From an uncultured Dorea sp. (GTDB lineage: Bacteria > Bacillota > Clostridia > Lachnospirales > Lachnospiraceae), in assembly GCA_910584575.1 (NCBI GenBank), contig CAJUBG010000005.1:25230-89229 (forward strand): 64,000 nucleotides of DNA, read 5' to 3'. Below are positions 33,912 to 42,783 of the stretch, one piece after another. Position 1 is the first letter of the stretch; the number at the start of each line of letters is the position of its first letter. Below the pieces are notes generated by a model, which had not been told where the DNA came from, did no database searches, and saw only the letters and a list, made by a program, of their open reading frames with translations. A program made the position numbers and the translations under genes.

Positions 33912-34334
33912 ATGTATCAGCTTCATCCATGCAGCGAGGAAGATAAGAAAAGCATTATAGATGGCCTGGTTGCCTATAATCTGACCTGTGTTCCGGCTGT
34001 GCAGGAAGAATTATTCATTGATTTGAGCAGGAAAGTGGTTTCGGAAGCAGGGACGGTGATTGGCGGTATCGTAGCCAGAATGTATTGTTGGAACTGTGCG
34101 GATGTGGATGCACTTTGGGTTTCGGAGAAATACAGAGGGACTGGACTTGGAAAGAAGCTGCTTTTGCAGGTGGAGGCGGCTGCCCGCGAGAAGGGCGCCC
34201 GTTTCATCCATCTGGATACCTTTGATTTCCAGGCGCGGGGCTTCTATGAAAATCAGGGATACGAAGTATTTGGAGTGTTGGATAACTGCCCCGAAGGGCA
34301 TAAGCGGTATTATATGAAAAAATGCTTATTGTAA
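33912..34334 (+). CDS. GNAT-family N-acetyltransferase
   Basis: A 140-residue acetyltransferase with the acetyl-CoA-binding motif A WVSEKYRGTGLGKKLLLQVE and motif B FDFQARGFYENQGYEVFG. It should transfer acetyl from acetyl-CoA to an amine; the substrate cannot be predicted. It follows the dapF-like gene by 32 bases in the same direction, so the two may be co-transcribed, and it ends in an intrinsic terminator that overlaps its last codons. Confidence 0.88.
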   Translation: MYQLHPCSEEDKKSIIDGLVAYNLTCVPAVQEELFIDLSRKVVSEAGTVIGGIVARMYCWNCADVDALWVSEKYRGTGLGKKLLLQVEAAAREKGARFIHLDTFDFQARGFYENQGYEVFGVLDNCPEGHKRYYMKKCLL

Positions 34335-34350
34335 AGATAGGCATTTTTTT
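34320..34350 (+). terminator. Intrinsic terminator overlapping the GNAT stop
   Basis: AAATGCTTAT (34320-34329) pairs with ATAGGCATTT (34337-34346) with one T-G pair and a 7-base loop, followed by a run of T to 34350. The left arm includes the final codons of the gene. Confidence 0.75.
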
Positions 34351-34424
34351 GTATAATTAAAGTGTAGCAGGAGTCAGATATATCGTATTTTTTGCCATAG
34401 ATTTTTAGAAATTGAGGTGTTAAA

Positions 34425-35285
34425 GTGCAAGACGATACAAAACAAACGCAGGAAGTTATGGCAAAGCGTACTGCGAAAAACAGCGTATTCCTTGACCTTT
34501 TTCAAAACAAGAGTAATCTGCTAAAGCTGTATAAAACACTCCACCCAGAAGACATCACAGCGACAGAGGATTCCCTTACGAATGTAACGATTACAAATGT
34601 ATTAACTGATAATTTATATAATGATTTAGGTTTTATTGCTAATAATAAGCTTATGATACTTGTAGAAGCACAATCTACATGGACGGTGAATATTCTGGTA
34701 AGAGTTTTGATGTATCTGGCGCAAAGTTATCACGAGTATTTTCAGCGTACCAGCCAAGACTATTATAAAAGCAGAAAAGTTAGAATACCCAAACCCGAAT
34801 TGTATGTGATATTTACAGGCAATAAGGGCAGAAAAACCGATAGAATAGTATTGTCAGAGGAATTTTTCAAGGGCGAGGATATAGATATTGAGGTTAAAGC
34901 CAAAGTGCTCTATGAAAGTGATACAGATGATATCATCAATCAATACATCATTTTCTGCAAAGTTTTTAATGAGCATACAAAACAGTATGGAATGACACAA
35001 AAGGCGGTTACGGAAACAATCCGCATATGCAAGGACAGGAATGTTTTAAGGGAATATTTAGCGCAGAGAGAAAAGGAGGTTGTGACGATTATGATGAGTT
35101 TGTTTGATGAAGAACAGATTATGAAATCATTTATCAGAAGCGAAAGACATGACGCAGACAGGGAAACAGCAGAAAGAATGATAAAAATGGGAAAGCTATC
35201 ACTCGATGAAATCGCGTTATGTGTACCCTCATTATCTTTAGAAGAATTAAGAGAACTTGAAGCAGAGGTCATGCAGTTAGCGTAA
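34425..35285 (+). CDS. Rpn family recombination-promoting nuclease / putative transposase
   Basis: A 286-residue member of the Rpn (PD-(D/E)XK nuclease family transposase) group. Features are the N-terminal AKNSVFLDLFQNKSNLLKLY, DLGFIANNKLMILVEAQST (D...ExQ nuclease core) followed by the helix NILVRVLMYLAQSYHEYF, and a C-terminal TAERMIKMGKLSLDEIALCV typical of the family. Rpn proteins make DNA breaks that promote RecA-independent recombination in E. coli. The start is GTG at 34425 with AGGTG nearby. It stands alone between two terminators. Confidence 0.85.
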   Translation: MQDDTKQTQEVMAKRTAKNSVFLDLFQNKSNLLKLYKTLHPEDITATEDSLTNVTITNVLTDNLYNDLGFIANNKLMILVEAQSTWTVNILVRVLMYLAQSYHEYFQRTSQDYYKSRKVRIPKPELYVIFTGNKGRKTDRIVLSEEFFKGEDIDIEVKAKVLYESDTDDIINQYIIFCKVFNEHTKQYGMTQKAVTETIRICKDRNVLREYLAQREKEVVTIMMSLFDEEQIMKSFIRSERHDADRETAERMIKMGKLSLDEIALCVPSLSLEELRELEAEVMQLA

Positions 35286-35325
35286 ACAATCATAATTAAT
35301 CAAAATCAAATATAATAACAGCGTC

Positions 35326-35364
35326 AGAGCATATAGAAACTGAGAAGCTATATGCTCTATTTTT
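35326..35364 (+). terminator. Intrinsic terminator after the Rpn gene
   Basis: AGAGCATATAG (35326-35336) and CTATATGCTCT (35348-35358) form a perfect 11-bp stem with an 11-base loop followed by ATTTTTC. Confidence 0.75.
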
Positions 35365-35471
35365 CATCAGTTCATTTCATTCCCAAAATCAAAGCCTTTC
35401 GTTCCATTTCCCCATTAAAAATATATTTTCTGCCGATATAAAAAGTAGAGCAATCCAAAAGAGGTGAAGAT

Positions 35472-36182
35472 ATGAACATAGCGGTGGTAGATGACGAGCC
35501 AGTCATCAGAGAGCAGATGTTGAATTTTATACAGAGCCAGAGTCCGGAGTACAGAGCAGTTGCCTTTTCCTCAGGAGAAGGACTCCTTGCAACTGAAAAG
35601 AAATTCGATCTTATTTTCCTGGATATCCGGATGGAGGGCATAAGCGGACTTGAGACGGCGAGAGAGCTTCGCAGGAGGCAGGCAGACACAATCGTAATCT
35701 TTCTCACCGGCCTTAAGGAGTATGTGTTTGAAGCCTTCGACGTGTCGGCGTTCCATTACCTGTTAAAGCCCATAGACGAAGGGAAGCTTTTGGAGGTATT
35801 AAGCCGCGGGGCTAAGGAGGTTAAGAAAAGAAAGACTGCGAATCGGGAGTGTCTGTTTGTCCGGACAAGGAACCGCCGTCTTACGATAGACCAGAGCAGG
35901 ATTCTCTATATTGAAAGCCGGGCCAAGAAGGTAGAGCTTCACACAATGGATGAAGTCATAGAGGTCTATGCCGCTATGAACGAGCTGGAGACGCAGCTAG
36001 GAGACAGCTTCTACCGCTGCCACAGAGGTTATCTGGTAAATATGGCGTACATTGTGGAATATGGTACGGACAGTATCAGCCTTTCGGACGGCGGGAAGGT
36101 TTACCTGTCGAAGAAGAAGCACGGCGAGTTTGTGAAAGCCTACATGTGGTATTTGCAGAATGGGGGCGTTTCCGTTGTCTGA
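35472..36182 (+). CDS. LytTR-family response regulator (AgrA-like)
   Basis: A 236-residue two-component regulator. The receiver domain has acidic residues VVDDEP, the phosphoacceptor Asp in LIFLDIRMEG, and FLTG and LLKPI near its end. The C-terminal LytTR DNA-binding domain covers about residues 135-230 (VRTRNRRLTIDQSRILYIES, then YRCHRGYLVNMAYI). AAAGAGGTGA precedes the ATG. It overlaps the histidine kinase gene by about 20 bases. Such regulators bind paired direct repeats upstream of peptide, bacteriocin or virulence genes; none could be identified here. Confidence 0.92.
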   Translation: MNIAVVDDEPVIREQMLNFIQSQSPEYRAVAFSSGEGLLATEKKFDLIFLDIRMEGISGLETARELRRRQADTIVIFLTGLKEYVFEAFDVSAFHYLLKPIDEGKLLEVLSRGAKEVKKRKTANRECLFVRTRNRRLTIDQSRILYIESRAKKVELHTMDEVIEVYAAMNELETQLGDSFYRCHRGYLVNMAYIVEYGTDSISLSDGGKVYLSKKKHGEFVKAYMWYLQNGGVSVV

Positions 36183-37659
36183 GGGGATGGAGATTTTTTT
36201 CCTTCTGATGGAAATACTGCTGTTTCTCGCAGAGGGGTATTGCCTTAAGTATTTTTTTGGAAATTTTCTGGAATACCGGATGAAAAACGGGTACGGGGGC
36301 GTGTGTGTTGGGATTTTATACGCTGTGTCTAGGATGTGTTTGAGCCGGTTTTGGCCTGACGCGTCCGGAAGCCTTTCGACCATAGGAAAACAGGCGGTAA
36401 TGCTGTGCATCCTGGCAGCTCTGGCGCTGTGTTTTTACCATGGTTTAAAGGCTTTGACCCTGTTCCTTGTGGCGGCGTTCCAGGCGGTAATGGAGATTAG
36501 CGTCTATGGGGTGGTTGTCCTGATGGATTACCCTATGAGTTGGGTGTTTCTGCTGTGGAACTGGTGCGTCAGGGAGGGGATGATTACATCTGTCAGGGTT
36601 CTTCAGATTTCGTCGGAAATATGCACGGCGGCGATGCATTTCTTACAGACGGCAGCTATTGTCCTGATGATTCGTTTTTCCCTTGGAAGAATCGTGAAGG
36701 ATTACAGGGAGAAGGACTACGCAATCCGAAGGACTGAGCTTCTGTTTATCCTGACTCCGGCTCTTGCAGGGCTTTTGTTGTGTACGCTGCTTCGGATTAT
36801 CATCGTTTCAGTGGAGGGAGGGCGTCAGGAATTCCTGTATCACAGATATCCCATGCTGGTTATTGTACTCCCTGCAATTCTATTGGTGTCGCTTATGTCG
36901 ATTCTGTACGGGGTGAAAGCCTTTCAGGATATCATCCGCCTGAACAGGGAGAAGAACAGCAGAAGCATTTTACAGAGACAGGTGGCCAGTATGCAGGAGA
37001 ATATGGGAGAGATGGAGAGAATCTATTCCGGTATCCGCAGCATGAGGCATGATATGAATAATACCCTTGGCATCGTCATGGGCCTTGTCTCGGAAAATGG
37101 AGGGCAGGATGAGCTTAAGAGCTATTTATCCGAGCTTCAGAGGCGGCTAGACGATTTAGAGGTGGGCTTTAAGACGGGAAACGCCGTGGTGGACGCGCTT
37201 CTGACTATGAAATACCATGAAATCATGACGGCTCTGCCAGAGCTTTCCTTCCAGACAGAACAGCTTATTTTTCCAAAGGGCATGGCGGTCAAGGGCTACG
37301 ACATAGGGATTATTCTTGGAAATGCTCTTGATAACGCGCTGGAAGCCTGCGTAAAGCTTAGGGAAAAGGAGGCGGGGGCTAAGACATTTATCCGGATTAT
37401 TTCTTTTCAGAAGGGAAATCTGCTGTTTTTAAGGATGGAGAACAGTTTTGACGGAAATATCTTAAGAAAGCCCCAGGAGGAATTTCCTGCAACCCAAAAG
37501 GCGGATAAGGAAATGCATGGCGTCGGGCTTGTGAATATCAAAAATGCGGCGCAGAAGTACCAGGGGACTGTGGATTGGAGGGTGGAGGGCAGGACCTTTA
37601 TTCTTGCCGTGATGTTAAAAAATGAAAGGAGAGATGGAGGATGCGAGGCGGATATGTGA
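36160..37659 (+). CDS. GHKL sensor histidine kinase (AgrC-like)
   Basis: Membrane kinase of about 499 residues. The first 265 residues hold six or seven hydrophobic segments, the sensor region. The H-box SMRHDMNNTLG (His297) is of the AgrC/HPK10 type, and the ATPase has DIGIILGNALDNALEAC (N-box) and GVGLVNIKNAAQKY (G-box). The start is uncertain: the ATG at 36160 overlaps the regulator, and the ATG at 36187 directly abuts GAGGGG. No AgrB or AgrD peptide gene lies nearby, so the signal is unknown. It forms an operon with the LytTR regulator and the following hypothetical gene. Confidence 0.9.
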   Translation: MGAFPLSEGMEIFFLLMEILLFLAEGYCLKYFFGNFLEYRMKNGYGGVCVGILYAVSRMCLSRFWPDASGSLSTIGKQAVMLCILAALALCFYHGLKALTLFLVAAFQAVMEISVYGVVVLMDYPMSWVFLLWNWCVREGMITSVRVLQISSEICTAAMHFLQTAAIVLMIRFSLGRIVKDYREKDYAIRRTELLFILTPALAGLLLCTLLRIIIVSVEGGRQEFLYHRYPMLVIVLPAILLVSLMSILYGVKAFQDIIRLNREKNSRSILQRQVASMQENMGEMERIYSGIRSMRHDMNNTLGIVMGLVSENGGQDELKSYLSELQRRLDDLEVGFKTGNAVVDALLTMKYHEIMTALPELSFQTEQLIFPKGMAVKGYDIGIILGNALDNALEACVKLREKEAGAKTFIRIISFQKGNLLFLRMENSFDGNILRKPQEEFPATQKADKEMHGVGLVNIKNAAQKYQGTVDWRVEGRTFILAVMLKNERRDGGCEADM

Positions 37660-38480
37660 ACACGATTGAGGACCTGCGTTCCGGACATTATAAGAATTCT
37701 TACGGTGTGGAGGGGATGCTGGTTACAGGAGCTCCTAATCAGAAAAGGATTATTGACGTTTCGGACGAGATGAAAGAGCTTGTGTTTGAAAATGTGAAGA
37801 CGGCATACTATAAGTATAATGGAATGTCGGGGGACAACCAGGCAGAGGAGGAGGAGTACCACGGCAGGCGCAACGAGTATTATAAGACACTTAGGAGGGA
37901 TGACCGTGTGGCGGCTGCCTGGACCTTAAGCCAGTTGGAGGTAAAGCTGTCCCGTGAGGTGTCAGGCGCCATCAAAGAGAAGCTTCCTGGTTGGAGTGTG
38001 GGACAGGAGATACCAAAGGACATTCTGGATGAGATCTTTGCGGATGAGAAGATTACGTCTCTTGTGACGGGAGATATCAAAGAAATATTGGGAGACGGAC
38101 AAAAGGCCGGCGACATGAAGGAAACCAGAGAGGACCAACTGCTCGTAGGGCAGGAGGGCAGCGAAGGCTTAAACGGATTGGAGGAGACGGGGGAGGATTC
38201 TGAAAAACGCTCTGGCAGGGTGGCCTTTAACCAGGGAAAACGCGCCCGTCAGTTGGCCTCGGCAAAAACAACGGCACAGGTTCAAATGGTGATCGGCCTG
38301 CTGAAGAAGGATTTGTCAGACTGTGAGTACGGAGTGGCAAACGATATGTGCGACGAGAATGAGGTCGCGAAGGTTAAGGCAATGCTTGAGAGAGCCATGA
38401 AACGTTTAGGCGAGGTCTCTAATGCAAAGGAAGAAGAACAAAAAGGCGGGGACAGTTTTCTAATCAATATGCTGATGTAA
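37641..38480 (+). CDS. Hypothetical protein linked to the two-component system
   Basis: No family is recognised. The 279-residue product is soluble, strongly charged and largely helical, with a low-complexity acidic linker (about residues 155-195) between two helical parts. It has no signal peptide or membrane segment. KTTAQVQMVIGLLKKDLSDCEYGVANDMCDENEVAKVK is split here for description: AQVQMVIGLLKKDL then ANDMCDENEVAK form a C-terminal helical region. AAAGGAGAG is placed 7 bases before the ATG. It overlaps the kinase gene by 19 bases, so it is translationally coupled and may be regulated by, or act with, that system. Confidence 0.6.
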   Translation: MRGGYVNTIEDLRSGHYKNSYGVEGMLVTGAPNQKRIIDVSDEMKELVFENVKTAYYKYNGMSGDNQAEEEEYHGRRNEYYKTLRRDDRVAAAWTLSQLEVKLSREVSGAIKEKLPGWSVGQEIPKDILDEIFADEKITSLVTGDIKEILGDGQKAGDMKETREDQLLVGQEGSEGLNGLEETGEDSEKRSGRVAFNQGKRARQLASAKTTAQVQMVIGLLKKDLSDCEYGVANDMCDENEVAKVKAMLERAMKRLGEVSNAKEEEQKGGDSFLINMLM

Positions 38481-38490
38481 AAAATTTCTG

Positions 38491-38519
38491 TTGTGAATAT
38501 CCTCAAAATGATTTAAAAT
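38491..38519 (+). promoter_or_regulatory. Promoter before the C39-like peptidase gene
   Basis: TTGTGA (38491-38496) and TAAAAT (38514-38519) with a 17-base spacer, 29 bases before the peptidase ATG. It may also drive addB and addA downstream. Confidence 0.5.
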
Positions 38520-38547
38520 AGATAAAGGTATTTTAAGGAAAAGGAGT

Positions 38548-39420
38548 ATGAGGATTAACTTGAAGAACAGACAAAAGACCAAGAGGGCGGCTGTTATCTG
38601 CCTGGCAGCCGTCCATGCCGCGGTTCTTTTCACCCCTGCGGGGACTAGGACGGTATATGCCGCGGACCAGTCATCGAAGGACAGCGCTAAGGAGTCGGAT
38701 CTTTCACAATTCAAATTATCAAAGGATTTGGCGCCGGATGTGATGGAGAGTGCAATTCGTGTAGTGGCAATGGAGGGACAGCTAATTACGGCGATTACCG
38801 CATTTCCACGGAGGGAGGATTATTCCCTTCCGTCTTTTCCAGAGGTATTGCAGAACCCAGAGCTGCCGAAGGGCTGTGAGATTACAGCGTTGACCATGAT
38901 TCTGAATTATTATGGTTTTGACGTTGATAAGACCGAGATGTCGGATAAGTATCTGCCCAAAGCGCCTGAGAACCTACGTTACGGAAGTGATGGAAGGCTT
39001 CTGGGAACGGATCTGAATCATTATTTTATCGGAGATCCGGCAGGAGACGGCCATGTGTGCGGCACAGGGGCGATTGTGACCGCTGCCAACACTTACCTGG
39101 GAGAGCAGGAGAGCTCTAGACGGGCCATTGACCAGAACGGGGCTACGCCTGAGAAATTATACCAGCTCGTGTGTCAGGGAATCCCCGTGATTGTATGGGT
39201 GACGATTGACATGGAGGCGCGCAGGCCCACGACAGGGTGGAATACAGAGGAGGGCGCCTATGTGGAGTGGAGTACCAACGACCATGCGGCAGTATTGGTG
39301 GGGTACACCGAGAATACGGTGAAAATCGCAGACCCCTTAAGCGGTTTGGTGGAATATGACAAAGAGAGCTTTGAGTCCTCCTATCTATCTCGTTCCAGTC
39401 AATGTGTCATCCTTCAGTAG
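38548..39420 (+). CDS. Secreted C39-like cysteine peptidase
   Basis: A 290-residue protein with a Sec signal peptide (basic start, hydrophobic AAVICLAAVHAAVLF, likely cleavage after VYA near residue 39). The mature part is a papain-fold C39-like domain: catalytic Cys in LPKGCEITALTMILNYYG, His in TNDHAAVLVGYT and Asp in IADPLSG. Members hydrolyse peptides or cross-links outside the cell; the substrate is unknown. AAGGAG precedes the ATG. It lies 12 bases before addB, but the functional link to it is unclear. Confidence 0.85.
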   Translation: MRINLKNRQKTKRAAVICLAAVHAAVLFTPAGTRTVYAADQSSKDSAKESDLSQFKLSKDLAPDVMESAIRVVAMEGQLITAITAFPRREDYSLPSFPEVLQNPELPKGCEITALTMILNYYGFDVDKTEMSDKYLPKAPENLRYGSDGRLLGTDLNHYFIGDPAGDGHVCGTGAIVTAANTYLGEQESSRRAIDQNGATPEKLYQLVCQGIPVIVWVTIDMEARRPTTGWNTEEGAYVEWSTNDHAAVLVGYTENTVKIADPLSGLVEYDKESFESSYLSRSSQCVILQ

Positions 39421-39432
39421 AAAGGAGAGAAG

Positions 39433-42400
39433 ATGTCACTTCAGTTTATATTCGGGCCGTCAGGCTCAGGAAAATCATACTGCCTGCACCAGTATATTGT
39501 GAAGGAATCCATTTCCCATCCAGAGAAGAACTATATCGTGCTGGTGCCTGAGCAGTTTACCATGCAGACACAGAAGGATTTGGTTACGGCGCACCCAAGA
39601 AGGGGAATCATGAATATCGACGTCCTGAGCTTTGGAAGGCTTGCCTATCGGGTATTCGAGGAGATTGGCGGCGAGCTGCTGCCTGTGCTGGATGATGTGG
39701 GAAAGAACCTGATTCTTCGGAAGATTGCAGGAGATTATGAAGAAGAACTGTGCGTGTTGAAAGGGAATATAAAGAAACTGGGGTATATCGCTGAGGTCAA
39801 GTCTGTCATCTCGGAATTTACCCAGTATGATATCGGGGAGGATGAGCTCCTTGCCGTCATGGAATCCATCGGAAGCCAGTCCAGGCTCTACTATAAGCTT
39901 AAGGATATCCAGATTCTATATAAAGGGTTCAATGAATATCTGAACCGAAAATACATTACAAAAGAAGAACTGCTTGATAGTTTAAGCCGGATAATCTGCC
40001 AGTCAGAGATGCTTAAGAACAGCGTCGTCGTTCTGGACGGATTTACCGGCTTTACGCCTGTACAGAATCGGCTGCTTTTAGAGCTTTTGCGCCATTGCCC
40101 TAAGGTGGCCGTGACGGTGACCATGGACGAACGGGAAGACCCCTTTGTGTACAGCCATCCCTACCAGTTGTTCGCCCTCAGCAAGCATATGGTGCATACC
40201 CTTATGGGACTTGCCAGGGAGGGCAGGATTGAGGTGGAGGATTCTGTCTGCCTTTATGAAAGGCCCGTATACCGTTTTCGGGAAAATGCGCCTATGGAAT
40301 TTTTGGAAAGGAATCTGTTCCGTTACAGGACGGGGACATTTGAGGGTGAGCAGGAGGCCGTCAGCATCCATGCCGCGAGGAATCCATGGGAGGAGTCCCT
40401 GGCTGCGGCAGGCGCCATCCGCCGTCTGGTCCGTGAGGAGGGGCTGCGTTTTCGGGATATCGGCGTGATTGTAAGCAATATGGATGCCTACGGGGATTAT
40501 CTGAAGCGGGCGTTGGACATGTACGATATTCCGGTATTCATGGACCACAAGAGGAACATTTTGCTTAACTCCTTCGTGGAATATATCCGAAGCCTTCTGA
40601 ATATGGCGCGGAAGAATTTCAGCGACGAGAGCGTGTTCCGTTTCCTGCGCACAGGACTTGCAGGATTTTCGGCGGCAGAGGTGGACGAGCTTGAAACTTA
40701 TGTCCTGGGGCTTGGAATCAGGGGCTATAAGAGATGGCAGGAGAAGTGGCTTTGCCGCTTAAGATTCATGGGGGAGGATGAGCTTGAACGTCTGAACCAT
40801 TGCAGGGTTTTGCTGGTGGAGAAGGTGGATTCCCTGATGTTTGTGTTAAGACAGCGCAAAAAGACGGTTCGGGATATCACATACGCTGTTTATGATTTTA
40901 TGGTGAAGGAGAAGCTTCAGGTTCGTCTGAAACGGCAGGAGGAGGAGTTTTTGGCGGCGGGCGAGCTTGCCCTTGCCAAAGAGTATGCCCAGGTGTACCG
41001 GATTGTGGTGGAGTTGTTCGATAAGTTTGTAGAGCTTCTGGGAGACGAGCCGGTCAGCTTAGAGGAATACTGCCAGCTTTTGGACGCGGGGCTTGAGGAG
41101 GCCAGAGTGGGTGTGATTCCGCCCAGTACGGACCAGGTGGTGGCAGGAGACGTGGAGAGAACCAGGCTTAAGGATATCCGCGCCTTGTTTTTCCTGGGGG
41201 CGAACGACGTGCATCTGCCGGGCTCTCTCCTTCGTACAGGAATTCTGTCTGAACGGGACAGGGAGGCTTTCCAGAAGGAAAAGCTTGCCCTTGCGCCTGG
41301 GGGCAAGGAGAAGGCTTATATCCAGAAATTCTACCTCTACATGAACCTGACGAAGCCGTCGGAGAGGCTCTTTGTCTATTACAGTAAGGTATCCTCGGAT
41401 GGAAAGAGCATCCGTCCGTCCTATTTAATCCAGGATCTTCGCAGGCTGTACCCAGGTCTTACGGTGCAGGATGAGGAGAAAAGGGGGCTGGCCAAGAGAG
41501 AGCTTACGGAGGAATTAGGGCTTGACTGGCTGATTCGCGGCTTTAGGGGCATGGACCAGGGAGTGGACGAGGTCTGGAGTGAGCTTTACACCTGGTATAA
41601 GAAGGAGGAGAGGTGGCAGAAGAAGGTGGAAAGCCTGCTGGCGGCAGGGTATTACCGCCGCCCTATGGATGGATTGACAAAGCAGGCGGCGAAGAAGCTT
41701 TACGGAGAGGATTTTGAGGACAGCATTACCCGCATAGAGCAGTTTTCGGCCTGTGCCTTTGCCCATTTCCTGACTTATGGGTTAGGCTTGCGGGAGAGGC
41801 AGCAGTACGAGTTTAAGGCGGTGGATTTGGGAAATGTCTGCCATAGCGCGCTTGAGAGGTATTCTAAGAAGTTAGAGGCCAAGGGCTATGACTGGGTAGA
41901 GGTTCCGGAGGAGACTAGGAGGCAGTATGTAGAGGAGAGCGTGGAGGAGGCAGTCACGGATTACGGTAATTCCATACTTTACAGCTCTGCCCGCGACGAG
42001 TATATGATTGTCCGGATGAAGCGGATGCTAGGGTGTACCGTGTGGGCGCTGACAAAACAGTTAAAAGCCGGAGATTTCCGCCCGTCCGCATATGAGCTTC
42101 GCTTCTCCTACGGGAAGATTGACAGGGTCGATACTTGTAAGGAGGATGACAAGACCTATGTGAAGGTGGTAGATTACAAGACGGGAAGCAAGGCGTTTGA
42201 TATTATTTCCCTGTATCACGGGCTGCAATTGCAGCTTATGGTGTATATGAACGGGGCGGTGGAGTTGGAAAAAAAGCGCCATCCTGAGCGTGAAGTGGTT
42301 CCGGCGGGGGTATTCTATTACCGGATTAAGGATCCGCTGGTGGAGAAGCTTAAGGAGGACGAGATAGAGGACGCCATTTTAAGAGAGCTTCGTCCGGACG

Positions 42401-42780
42401 GAGTGATTAACTTAAAAGACGAGGTGCTTACGCATCTGGATCACACAAAGGGCGGGGAATCCTATGCGGTTCCGGTGAAATATAACAAGAACGGCAGTCT
42501 GGCCAAGGGCTCAAAGGCTGTGCCGGAGGAGGAATTCCGGCTGATGATGAATCATGCCCTACGTAAAGTTAAGGAGGCCCACGGGAAGATTCTTGAGGGC
42601 GTTACCGAGGCCGTACCTTACCGGAAAGGGCAGGAGACAGGGTGCGATTACTGTAAGTACCGGCATGTCTGCGGATTTGACAGAAGAATTCCCGGATATG
42701 TATACCGAGAGATTGACAAGGCAAGTAAGGAGGAAATTCTTGCGGCCATGAAGGCAGACGAGGGGAATGGAGAGGCGTAG
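39433..42780 (+). CDS. addB: ATP-dependent helicase/nuclease subunit B (AddB)
   Basis: An 1115-residue AddB, which with AddA degrades and processes double-strand DNA ends to a Chi-like site for RecA loading. It has the N-terminal P-loop GPSGSGKSYCL, an inactive helicase-like body, and a C-terminal RecB-type nuclease region with VVDYKTGSKAF. The iron-sulfur cysteines are seen in CDYCKYRHVCGFD near the C terminus. AAAGGAGAG precedes the ATG. It is followed by addA after 3 bases, the usual order in Firmicutes. Confidence 0.95.
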   Translation: MSLQFIFGPSGSGKSYCLHQYIVKESISHPEKNYIVLVPEQFTMQTQKDLVTAHPRRGIMNIDVLSFGRLAYRVFEEIGGELLPVLDDVGKNLILRKIAGDYEEELCVLKGNIKKLGYIAEVKSVISEFTQYDIGEDELLAVMESIGSQSRLYYKLKDIQILYKGFNEYLNRKYITKEELLDSLSRIICQSEMLKNSVVVLDGFTGFTPVQNRLLLELLRHCPKVAVTVTMDEREDPFVYSHPYQLFALSKHMVHTLMGLAREGRIEVEDSVCLYERPVYRFRENAPMEFLERNLFRYRTGTFEGEQEAVSIHAARNPWEESLAAAGAIRRLVREEGLRFRDIGVIVSNMDAYGDYLKRALDMYDIPVFMDHKRNILLNSFVEYIRSLLNMARKNFSDESVFRFLRTGLAGFSAAEVDELETYVLGLGIRGYKRWQEKWLCRLRFMGEDELERLNHCRVLLVEKVDSLMFVLRQRKKTVRDITYAVYDFMVKEKLQVRLKRQEEEFLAAGELALAKEYAQVYRIVVELFDKFVELLGDEPVSLEEYCQLLDAGLEEARVGVIPPSTDQVVAGDVERTRLKDIRALFFLGANDVHLPGSLLRTGILSERDREAFQKEKLALAPGGKEKAYIQKFYLYMNLTKPSERLFVYYSKVSSDGKSIRPSYLIQDLRRLYPGLTVQDEEKRGLAKRELTEELGLDWLIRGFRGMDQGVDEVWSELYTWYKKEERWQKKVESLLAAGYYRRPMDGLTKQAAKKLYGEDFEDSITRIEQFSACAFAHFLTYGLGLRERQQYEFKAVDLGNVCHSALERYSKKLEAKGYDWVEVPEETRRQYVEESVEEAVTDYGNSILYSSARDEYMIVRMKRMLGCTVWALTKQLKAGDFRPSAYELRFSYGKIDRVDTCKEDDKTYVKVVDYKTGSKAFDIISLYHGLQLQLMVYMNGAVELEKKRHPEREVVPAGVFYYRIKDPLVEKLKEDEIEDAILRELRPDGVINLKDEVLTHLDHTKGGESYAVPVKYNKNGSLAKGSKAVPEEEFRLMMNHALRKVKEAHGKILEGVTEAVPYRKGQETGCDYCKYRHVCGFDRRIPGYVYREIDKASKEEILAAMKADEGNGEA

Positions 42781-42783
42781 ATT

